A stretch of 11,893 nt of DNA, from assembly GCA_002317435.1 (NCBI GenBank), contig DCIQ01000034.1:1-11893 (forward strand), read 5' to 3'. The position numbers and the translations under genes were made by a program. This DNA is from Bacteroidales bacterium UBA1722 (GTDB lineage: Bacteria > Bacteroidota > Bacteroidia > Bacteroidales > UBA932). This document shows positions 5,873 to 11,893 of this stretch, piece by piece; position 1 is the first letter of the stretch; the number at the start of each line of letters is the position of its first letter. A model generated the notes under the pieces. The model had not been told where the DNA came from. It searched no databases and saw only the letters and a list, made by a program, of their open reading frames with translations.

Positions 5873-5938
5873 TCAGGAGGATTTCCTGAGGCGCTTGCGC
5901 CAGGCAAGCAGAGCCAATATCGTAATCATAAGAATCAT
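5873..5938 (-). CDS. Possible 21-residue membrane microprotein
   Basis: A short frame from the ATG at 5938 reads MILMITILALLAW, then RKRLRKSS and TGA. This is a compact hydrophobic helix followed by a strongly basic tail, the layout of single-pass small membrane proteins with the tail in the cytoplasm. A TTG upstream in frame could add six residues. It lies 57 nt after the NamZ-like stop on the same strand and could be the last cistron of that operon. It has no recognisable ribosome site, and its DNA also contains a GC-rich hairpin (GGCG 5890-5893, CGCC 5898-5901), so a non-coding origin is possible. The rpmE2 promoter lies downstream of it. Confidence 0.3.
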   Translation of the reverse strand: MILMITILALLAWRKRLRKSS

Positions 5939-5995
5939 TGCACATATAAGATGCAAATCTTAGTCCATTCGTTGCAAGTATATCGAAAAAAGCAG

Positions 5996-7165
5996 TCATT
6001 CCCGTCCTAGCGTCTTGATGCGGGTCAGCGGCTCGTCATAGAGCATATAACGCTTGGCCTTGCGGATCCATTTCTGTTCTTCCAGTTTCAGATGCTCTTT
6101 CACTTCCGTCCAGGTGATGTCTCCTGTCACATACTGGAACAGGACCGAATCGCCGAGGGCCATCTCGGTACGGACTGCGTCACAAAGTTCCAGACTATAC
6201 AGAAATCTGAGTATCCGGAGGGAATGTGCCAGAGAGTGATATTGGTTCCCGGGATTGGGAATCAGATGGAAGCCATAGCAGTCCAACCCAGCGAAGACCC
6301 CTCTTTCAGGTACGAATGAAGTGGGCCTGACGAACACTCCGGCATCAGAGACCGGTGATTCGGAGGCACTCCAGACGGCACCGTACTTCGCATCGGAGAG
6401 AACTCTGCCCAGCGAAGGAGCTCCGAACATCTCGAAAGCCCGGCCGGTCCCTCTGGCCACACTGAATCCGGCCCATTCCAGCACCATCATCCCGCTGTAG
6501 AACATGGACGAGAACAGGCCCGCATAATCGGGTTCCGGGGGAATGCTCCACGGCATCAGGAGCTGCGCGGCGGACCGCACACGATAAGAAATCACGTGCA
6601 GGGGGAATGAAGCATCTATATCGCTGTGAATCAAGTTGGCGACTTCCCCCAGAGTCAGACCGTGCCTGTGCGGGAGCCCTTCGGTGCCGGGAGGCTCATT
6701 TTCATAATTGGCGGTGACGAAATCCGGATAAAGCATAGTTCCTTCCACTCCCCTGCCGGTAGGATTCTCCCTGTCGAGGATAAAGACTGAAATATCCATC
6801 CCTTCGTGGTGGAACAGTTGGAACAATGAGAAAAGCATCGACGTCACCACATCATAACGGCTCCCCAGATCCTGGAATTCCACTATGAGAGCATCGATGT
6901 CCCTGAATTTTTCCACAGTGAGAGAATAGGGATCCGTGGCATCCAGTTTGACGAACTCCACCTCTTCCAGCCCGGGCGTACCGGGGATGACGCCGTCACC
7001 CACATAAAAGACACGCTTGAGGTTAGCCCCTGCGGAAAGTGATTCATATACGTATCTTCCGTTCTGCGGGTTCCAGGCCGTCTGGGTGCAGAACACCGCA
7101 AGACGCCCCGACTGCAGAATCTTGTCCTGCTGCTCCGCCAGAGGTGTGGTCCTGAAGGAAAACAT
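5996..7165 (-). CDS. Divergent NamZ/DUF1343 family protein without the PEHG motif
   Basis: The 389-residue protein has the layout of DUF1343, the family of the exo-beta-N-acetylmuramidase NamZ, which removes MurNAc from the non-reducing end of peptidoglycan fragments. Matching blocks are RLAVFCTQTAWN (21-32, where the family has GLLTNPTG), VEFQDLGSRYDVVTSM (95-110), ILDRENPTGRGVEGTML (129-145), PHRHGLTLGEVANLI (165-179), FYSGMMVLEWAGFSVARGTG (222-241) and FEMFGAPSL (244-252). The highly conserved PEHG segment is replaced by VGDGVIPG (55-62), and DRPNP is DRENP. No signal peptide is present, unlike secreted NamZ enzymes, so it should act in the cytoplasm. It begins 8 nt after glmM, which suggests co-expression with amino-sugar metabolism. 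It may have altered or lost catalysis. The family call is confident; the activity is not. Confidence 0.85.
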   Translation of the reverse strand: MFSFRTTPLAEQQDKILQSGRLAVFCTQTAWNPQNGRYVYESLSAGANLKRVFYVGDGVIPGTPGLEEVEFVKLDATDPYSLTVEKFRDIDALIVEFQDLGSRYDVVTSMLFSLFQLFHHEGMDISVFILDRENPTGRGVEGTMLYPDFVTANYENEPPGTEGLPHRHGLTLGEVANLIHSDIDASFPLHVISYRVRSAAQLLMPWSIPPEPDYAGLFSSMFYSGMMVLEWAGFSVARGTGRAFEMFGAPSLGRVLSDAKYGAVWSASESPVSDAGVFVRPTSFVPERGVFAGLDCYGFHLIPNPGNQYHSLAHSLRILRFLYSLELCDAVRTEMALGDSVLFQYVTGDITWTEVKEHLKLEEQKWIRKAKRYMLYDEPLTRIKTLGRE

Positions 7166-7173
7166 ATACTATC

Positions 7174-8565
7174 CTATCCGATTATTTCCCGAGCTATCGC
7201 CTTTATGCGTCCTGCCAGTTCATCAGCCTCCTGCAGTGTGGGCGCCTCCGAATAGATACGGATTATGGGCTCCGTATTGGATTTGCGCAGATGGACCCAT
7301 TTGCGGTCTGCATCGAAATCTATCTTCACACCATCTATGGTGGTAACCCTTTCATCAGAGAACCGGTCCTTCATCTGCTCCAGAATCTTATCTATGAGAG
7401 TCTGGTCCGAGAGTTCTATCCTGTTCTTGGATATTTCATACCGGGGATAACCGGACTTCAGTTCCGAAACCCTGCATCCGCGATGCGCCAGATTACTGAG
7501 GAACAGGGCCACCCCTATCAAGGCATCCCGGCCATAATGAAGGTCCGGGACTATCACGCCGCCGTTACCTTCACCGCCTATCACGGCTCCCGTACGTTTC
7601 ATCTCCGCAGTGACATTGACTTCTCCCACCGCTGAAGCGGAATATGTGCAGCCGTACGATTCGGCCACATCCCGCAAAGCCCTTGAAGAAGAAAGATTTG
7701 AGACGGCAGACCCTTTCCGGCGGGAAAGGACATAATCCGCCACGGACACCAACGTGTATTCCTCTCCGAAAAACTCCCCGTTCTCGCAGATGAGGGCCAG
7801 ACGGTCCACGTCGGGATCCACGGAGATGCCGAGATCCGCCCCGTTATCCACGACGGCGGCGGACAAATCGGTCAGATGGGCGGGAAGAGGTTCGGGATTA
7901 TGGGCGAAATCACCGGTAGGGTCACAATGAACTTTCACGCATTCCACTCCCAAGGCCTCCAGAAGTTTAGGCATAATGATGCCGCCTACGCTGTTTATGG
8001 CATCCAACGCCACCTTGAAGCCGCTTCTGTATATGGCCTCCACATCCACCAGAGGATGTTTCAGAACCGCCTCGATATGGGCATCCGAAAAATCCTTACA
8101 GGTCACTCGCCCCATATGGTCCACATCCGAAAAATCGAAATCATCAGCCTCCGCCACTTTCAGCAGAGCCTTCCCCTCGGCATCATTCAGAAACTCACCC
8201 TTTTCGTTAAGGAGTTTCAGAGCATTCCACTGCTTGGGATTATGAGAAGCCGTGAGAATAATCCCCCCGTCAGCGTGTTCGAAGATGACAGCCATCTCCA
8301 CAGTGGGTGTAGATGCCAGTCCGGCATTCACGACATCTATTCCGCAAGCCGTCAAGGTCCCGCACACCAGGGACTCCACCATCTGTCCGCTCAGGCGGGC
8401 ATCTCTTCCGACCACCACTTTATAGCGGTCACGACAGCCGCATCCGGCTTTCAACCGGGCTGAATATGCGGCAGTAAACTTCACTATATCCGACGGAGTC
8501 AGAGATTCTCCCGGTCTGCCTCCTATAGTACCACGGATTCCTGAAATGGATTTAATGAGCGTCAT
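7174..8565 (-). CDS. glmM: Phosphoglucosamine mutase-type alpha-D-phosphohexomutase
   Basis: The 463-residue enzyme has all four functional loops of the family. These are the phosphoserine loop TASHNP (105-110, Ser107 as the phosphorylated residue), the magnesium loop DPDVDR (250-255), the sugar-binding loop GGEGNGG (330-336) and the phosphate-binding loop RKSNTEP (427-433). GEGNGG is the variant found in archaeal-type GlmM and Bacteroidota homologues, not the GEQSGH of Escherichia coli GlmM. It likely converts glucosamine-6-phosphate to glucosamine-1-phosphate for UDP-GlcNAc. Phosphoglucomutase or phosphomannomutase activity cannot be excluded from sequence alone. Its start codon lies 1 nt after the batE stop, and the NamZ-like gene follows after 8 nt, so it is embedded in the Bat operon. 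The enzyme is cytoplasmic and full length. Confidence 0.93.
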   Translation of the reverse strand: MTLIKSISGIRGTIGGRPGESLTPSDIVKFTAAYSARLKAGCGCRDRYKVVVGRDARLSGQMVESLVCGTLTACGIDVVNAGLASTPTVEMAVIFEHADGGIILTASHNPKQWNALKLLNEKGEFLNDAEGKALLKVAEADDFDFSDVDHMGRVTCKDFSDAHIEAVLKHPLVDVEAIYRSGFKVALDAINSVGGIIMPKLLEALGVECVKVHCDPTGDFAHNPEPLPAHLTDLSAAVVDNGADLGISVDPDVDRLALICENGEFFGEEYTLVSVADYVLSRRKGSAVSNLSSSRALRDVAESYGCTYSASAVGEVNVTAEMKRTGAVIGGEGNGGVIVPDLHYGRDALIGVALFLSNLAHRGCRVSELKSGYPRYEISKNRIELSDQTLIDKILEQMKDRFSDERVTTIDGVKIDFDADRKWVHLRKSNTEPIIRIYSEAPTLQEADELAGRIKAIAREIIG

Positions 8566-8566
8566 T

Positions 8567-9337
8567 TTATATTATTTCAATATCTTTAGTAACTATCCAC
8601 CCCTGACGACCGTCAGAAAGTTCTATCCGGCTCCATTCCCCGAGTTCGTCCAGAATATTCACGTCGGTACCTTCGTGAATGACGAACAGCGACTGGCCGT
8701 TATTGTTCGGAGAACTTTTGGCGGAACTGACAGGAACCATAACCACCGCCTTGTCGGTCCTTTCCGATTCGAATTTCTGCGACAGGGCGAAACCCAGAGA
8801 TGAACCTGCAAGAACCACGAAAAGGCAGGCAAAGCCGAAAAACCACTTTCTCACAGCTGTACGCGAGCCGAATCTGAAGAAGAACAAGGATATCAGGAAT
8901 GCAGCGAACATCACCAGACACAGCACAGCCCAAGTATCGGAAGGGAGGGAACTCCTCACTGCTTTCAGCCACGAGAGAAGAACGAATTCCGGTACGGTAT
9001 CTATCTTGTCCAGAGCATAGGCCCGGGCCATGGCGAGGTTGTTCCGGGCATCTTCAAAAGAAGGATCTGCCTTCAGTGCCCTTTCATAATAGAGGATGGA
9101 CTTTCCGACGCAGTGTCCGCATTTATAATAGGCGTTCCCTATGTTATAGTATAAGTCCGGAGTCCTGACACCTTCCTGTTCCAAGGCGAGGAATCCTTCC
9201 AGGGCGGCAGGATAATCAGCCGCCGAATATGCGGCGACCGCACTGTTCCACAGCGAATCCCGCGACGCTGCCGCCTCAGCGTATGTCACGGCTGAGACAG
9301 TCAGAAGAAATATGGTCGACAGAAAAAATCGTTTCAT
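8567..9337 (-). CDS. batE: BatE, TPR and SH3-domain membrane protein
   Basis: The 256-residue protein has a signal peptide (residues 1-20, MKRFFLSTIF...), a TPR region (about 25-110, with YYNIGNAYYKCG and ILYYERALKADPSFEDARNN), two membrane helices (about 134-154 and 165-186) and a C-terminal bacterial SH3 domain (about 195-256, ending in GEWSRIEL and GRQGWIV). This is the BatE architecture of the Bacteroides aerotolerance operon, whose products are proposed to form an envelope complex with the VWA proteins BatA and BatB. The gene begins 4 nt after batD and is followed by glmM after 1 nt. An oddity is a CGHC motif (73-76) in the turn of the first TPR, identical to a thiol-disulfide active-site motif but outside a thioredoxin fold. 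Confidence 0.92.
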   Translation of the reverse strand: MKRFFLSTIFLLTVSAVTYAEAAASRDSLWNSAVAAYSAADYPAALEGFLALEQEGVRTPDLYYNIGNAYYKCGHCVGKSILYYERALKADPSFEDARNNLAMARAYALDKIDTVPEFVLLSWLKAVRSSLPSDTWAVLCLVMFAAFLISLFFFRFGSRTAVRKWFFGFACLFVVLAGSSLGFALSQKFESERTDKAVVMVPVSSAKSSPNNNGQSLFVIHEGTDVNILDELGEWSRIELSDGRQGWIVTKDIEII

Positions 9338-9341
9338 GCTA

Positions 9342-11177
9342 TCATTGTTTTTCTATCCCGGCGATTATGTCGAGTGCTTCGTTATAATGTTCCGTCATCG
9401 CCGCCGCCCCGGAAGAAGGGGCATACCTGGCGAAATCACACGCGTCCAGAAGAGTCATCAGTCTGGTTATCACCTCCTGACTGCGGCCGGCCGAGGACAA
9501 TGTGTTCTCGATGGTCTCCCGGTTCAGGTCTGTCATGTCAAGTCTGAACTTGTCCGAGAGATATCCTTCCATGGCTTTGTGGAGTTCTTCGTAAAATGCG
9601 GCGTTCAGATTCTGCTTGAGATATCCGCCGGCCTTCCTGAGTCGGGCACGCGCCACGGAATTGGCCTTGCGGTTTCTGACTCCGGCCACATCCGATTTCA
9701 TCTTCATATATTTCTTCAGGAGGGAACAAGCCAGGAAGAACAGCACCAGTGACAATACGGGAATCAGATACATCCATACCGAAGATACCAGCAGGACGCC
9801 TGAAGAGCCAAGCGACGTCGGGACGGTCCTGATAAACCGGATATCCTCTCCGAGCACCTTCACGCTCTGCTTGTCCGGACCCGAGGATATCACCGTGGCA
9901 TCGGAGGCGCTTCCCCGTCCCACCTTGAAAGGAATGGGATTCGAGCGAAGAGTTACGTATTTCCCGCTTTTTACGCTATAATAGGTGAATTCCACCGGTT
10001 CCACCGTAAAATCCCCGGGACTTCTGGGGATGAAGGGATATTCGAACGTTTTGGTCCCGGATGTTCCGCCGGCGCCTGACGATATGTTGTCGGTCCTTTT
10101 GACATCATATACTTCAAAATCGGGCGGCAGAACGACTGAAGGGGCATCCACGAGATTCAAGTTGCCGGAACCGGTTATGGTGAGGACCAGAGATGCCGCC
10201 TCATGTGCCTTGACGCTGTCAGGTGTCACCTTCACGTCCATATTGAATTCGCCGACCCCGCCGGTAAATGACCGCGGTGCACCGGCAGGAAGGGGTTTTA
10301 CCATAACCTTATGGCCGACGGAAGACACTCTCTTCCTGACCGTCTGATACGAATCGAAGAAGTCGTCGAATATGGAATTGCCGCCTGCGGACGAGGTACG
10401 GACCTGAACGGCACATACCAACTCGGCCGGCTCGATGGTTATCTCCCCCGACTGCTGAGGAAGAAGCATCCACTTGCGGAGCAGTGCCGCATCGTAAATC
10501 ACTCCGTCGAGAGTCTCCCTCCGGAATTCGATATTCTGGGGCGTTTCTATCTCCTGGTTCCAGAATCCGTTGAAGGTAGGGAAGCGCACATCCTCGAAAC
10601 CGCTTATATTCGCCTTCGAATAGAGTTTCAGGGTAGCGATTACAGGCTCACCCTTCACTACGGTGGACTTATTCAAAGTCAGACGGAGCTGGATATCGCC
10701 CACCTTGGCGGAAGCCCGGCTACCTCCGCCGCTCCGGGCCTCGCCTTGAGACTGGGCACCTCCACCGGCACCTGCCGGAGACTGTTCATCCTTCACCACT
10801 TCGATTCTCACACTTTTCGAAGTGTATGTCTCTTTCTCGATTACGGCGGAAGCGCCGGGGATGTTGAATGTGCCTGTCGACTTGGCCTGCAGCATATAGG
10901 TATAGCTAATCTCATACGTGTGGGACATTTTCCCGTTCACGATCTGAGTGCTGCTCATAGTGGCTTCCGAAGGTCCGGCGAGGACATGGAAGTCAGCGAA
11001 GTCAGGTCCGGTGAAACCGCTTGCCCGACCCGTGGCCGTATATACCACCCGGAATATCTCAGACTCCGTCACCACATTGGGGGCATCGACCGTCAAGGAA
11101 TGCTCCTGTGCCGACATCACCACCGCGCAGCACATCCACACGGCGGCCGAGGTAATCATTCTGAATAATCTTGTCAT
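9342..11177 (-). CDS. batD: BatD, membrane-anchored Ig-like protein of the Bat operon
   Basis: The 611-residue protein matches BatD. It has a signal peptide ending near MSAQ (residue 24), then several beta-sandwich repeats: about 25-130 (LTVDAPNVVTESEIFRVVYT), 160-260 (LTLNKSTVVKGEPVIATLKL) and 310-420 (VKAHEAASLVLTITGSGNLN, PFIPRSPGDFTVEP). A Gly/Ala/Ser-rich linker lies at about 134-157. One membrane helix (about 464-485) is followed by a basic cytoplasmic tail with a helical domain (about 505-610, FYEELHKAMEGYLSDK). Most of the protein is periplasmic. It starts 68 nt after batC and ends 4 nt before batE. In Bacteroides fragilis the operon contributes to oxygen tolerance; the molecular role is unsettled. 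Confidence 0.94.
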   Translation of the reverse strand: MTRLFRMITSAAVWMCCAVVMSAQEHSLTVDAPNVVTESEIFRVVYTATGRASGFTGPDFADFHVLAGPSEATMSSTQIVNGKMSHTYEISYTYMLQAKSTGTFNIPGASAVIEKETYTSKSVRIEVVKDEQSPAGAGGGAQSQGEARSGGGSRASAKVGDIQLRLTLNKSTVVKGEPVIATLKLYSKANISGFEDVRFPTFNGFWNQEIETPQNIEFRRETLDGVIYDAALLRKWMLLPQQSGEITIEPAELVCAVQVRTSSAGGNSIFDDFFDSYQTVRKRVSSVGHKVMVKPLPAGAPRSFTGGVGEFNMDVKVTPDSVKAHEAASLVLTITGSGNLNLVDAPSVVLPPDFEVYDVKRTDNISSGAGGTSGTKTFEYPFIPRSPGDFTVEPVEFTYYSVKSGKYVTLRSNPIPFKVGRGSASDATVISSGPDKQSVKVLGEDIRFIRTVPTSLGSSGVLLVSSVWMYLIPVLSLVLFFLACSLLKKYMKMKSDVAGVRNRKANSVARARLRKAGGYLKQNLNAAFYEELHKAMEGYLSDKFRLDMTDLNRETIENTLSSAGRSQEVITRLMTLLDACDFARYAPSSGAAAMTEHYNEALDIIAGIEKQ

Positions 11178-11245
11178 CTCTTCATTCTGATAGGCATTCC
11201 TGCCAATATGTTAAATACAAACCGGAAACACGGAAAACATCCGCA

Positions 11246-11893
11246 CTACCAGTTCTTTTCCTTCTGCCTGGACTGAAGTTGCTTCGCCTTCTCCTTCTTG
11301 ACCTTCTCCTGAGTATCTTCCTCCATATTCTGGATGGCCTGCAGAATCTGCTGGGCTTCCTGTGGAGTTATGGACGCTTCCTGTTCTTGCTGGTCCTGAT
11401 TCTGATTCTGGTCTTGATTCTGGTCTTGATTCTGGTTCTGATCCTGGTCCTGGTTCTGATCCTGATTCTGATCCTGGTTCTGGTCCTGGTTCTGATTCTG
11501 GTCCTGGTTCTGATTCTGGTCCTGGTTCTGATTCTGGTTCTGATTTTGATTCTGGTTCTGATCCTGATTCTGCTGGTCTTCAAGCATCTTCTGTGCATAA
11601 GCCAGATTGGCCTTGGTACCCATATCGTCGGGACGCTGACGGAGCGACTCCTTGAAAGCGTCCACCGCCCCCTGCCAATCCCTCTTCCGGATGGCCTGGT
11701 CACCCAGATTATGATAATAGTCGGATACCCGTCCGTGCGCCTTGGCCACCTTTTTGGCTGAAGCCTGCCCGGGATCGGGAACGGAAGCCTTCAGTGTGTC
11801 GCCGAGCCCCTGATAGTATTTCGCGGCTTCGTCATAATTCTCCATGCGGTAGAGAGTGTTGGCCAGATTGAATCTGGCATTGACTGAAGTGGA
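11246..11893 (-). CDS. batC: BatC, TPR protein with Asp/Asn/Gln repeat tract (5' end outside the window)
   Basis: The frame is open to the window edge, so the N-terminus is missing; 215 codons are present. The visible part starts inside a TPR (ARFNLANTLYRMENYDEAAK) and carries a second one (GDQAIRKRDWQGAVDAFKES, then KANLAYAQKML). A tract of about 60 residues built only from D, N and Q follows. The C-terminus has PQEAQQILQAIQNMEEDTQE and a Lys-rich end QKEKNW. BatC proteins of Bacteroidota share this layout, including a variable Q/N-rich linker and the conserved EAQQIL-ALQ-E motif. batD follows after 68 nt, and batB and batA are expected beyond the right edge. It probably acts in the periplasmic side of the Bat complex, though the signal peptide lies outside the window. 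Confidence 0.9.
   Translation of the reverse strand, partial: STSVNARFNLANTLYRMENYDEAAKYYQGLGDTLKASVPDPGQASAKKVAKAHGRVSDYYHNLGDQAIRKRDWQGAVDAFKESLRQRPDDMGTKANLAYAQKMLEDQQNQDQNQNQNQNQNQNQDQNQNQDQNQNQDQNQDQNQDQNQDQDQNQNQDQNQDQNQNQDQQEQEASITPQEAQQILQAIQNMEEDTQEKVKKEKAKQLQSRQKEKNW
11390..11575 (-). repeat. Degenerate short tandem repeat coding for the D/N/Q tract of BatC
   Basis: The plus strand shows about 186 bp of alternating 6-bp units of the type CTGGTC, CTGATT and CTGGTT, coding on the minus strand for GAC/AAC/AAT-CAG pairs. Units differ mainly at one or two positions, so D and N alternate irregularly while every second residue is Gln. All units keep the reading frame. Such tracts expand and contract by slippage in 6-bp steps, which adds or removes two residues without a frameshift. 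Confidence 0.9.

Noticed and set aside
5885..5904. GGCG-CTTG-CGCC hairpin as the terminator of the Bat operon
   Set aside because: There is no T-run on the minus strand, and the same bases fit the small membrane ORF; the operon end remains undefined.
5763..5999. 78-codon minus-strand frame overlapping the NamZ-like stop by ATGA
   Set aside because: It runs through the perfect rpmE2 promoter and ends just before the rpmE2 ATG, and its product has no recognisable pattern.
7876..8463. 195-codon plus-strand open frame
   Set aside because: It is antisense to the catalytic part of glmM and shows no domain-like features.
10311..11168. 285-codon plus-strand open frame
   Set aside because: It lies entirely opposite batD, whose domains are recognisable; its composition (Arg, His, Gly, Leu) is typical of antisense of a G+C-rich gene.
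11362..11655. Plus-strand frame rich in Ser-Asp-Gly-Pro repeats, like an SD-repeat adhesin
   Set aside because: Another shadow of the same batC repeat, with no signal peptide or surface anchor.
11171..11761. Plus-strand frame with long Leu/Val/Ile repeats that looks like a membrane protein
   Set aside because: It is the reverse complement of the D/N/Q repeat of batC; the hydrophobic pattern arises from the CTG/ATT/GTC units.
1..11893. CRISPR array, tRNA or rRNA gene
   Set aside because: I saw no regularly spaced direct repeats other than the coding batC tract, and no tRNA- or rRNA-like conserved segments.

Overview
This is a Bacteroidales (Bacteroidota) chromosome segment. The evidence is a Bat aerotolerance gene block, a family C10 (streptopain-type) lipoprotein protease, a TPR/membrane/coiled-coil sensor protein, a type B L31 ribosomal protein, and a perfect Bacteroidota-type promoter (TTTG, 20 nt, TAnnTTTG). 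I cannot name the genus. Every gene I can support lies on the minus strand, so the window reads from right to left. The right part is G+C-richer housekeeping DNA; the left 5.4 kb is visibly A+T-richer and accessory in character.

Right block (5996-11893): batC (cut by the window edge), batD, batE, a glmM-type phosphohexomutase and a divergent NamZ/DUF1343 protein. Gaps are 68, 4, 1 and 8 nt, so this is very probably one operon of cell-envelope genes. BatC and BatE are TPR proteins and BatD is a large membrane-anchored Ig-like protein. GlmM supplies glucosamine-1-phosphate for peptidoglycan and LPS sugars. The NamZ relative belongs to a muramidase family but lacks its usual PEHG motif and has no signal peptide.

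Middle (5457-5995): rpmE2 is a self-contained unit with a perfect promoter and a strong intrinsic terminator. Between it and the NamZ-like gene lies a possible 21-codon membrane microprotein ORF.

Left block (1-5375): a lipoprotein TPR/transmembrane/coiled-coil/HTH-like protein is followed by a graveyard of broken small genes. These are a DUF3244-like secreted protein with a stop codon in its signal peptide, a short peptide gene resembling a Bacteroidales GG-leader (RiPP/bacteriocin-type) precursor with a damaged leader, and a 588-bp deletion derivative of an IS4-type insertion sequence. The element ends 13 bp before the start codon of an intact C10 cysteine protease lipoprotein. That protease gene overlaps a small lipoprotein gene, which is a candidate cognate inhibitor by analogy with SpeB/Spi and the Bacteroides C10 loci. 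A third lipoprotein gene begins at 223 and runs off the window. The protease, its overlapping lipoprotein partner and the third lipoprotein are the best candidate for an under-described system here.
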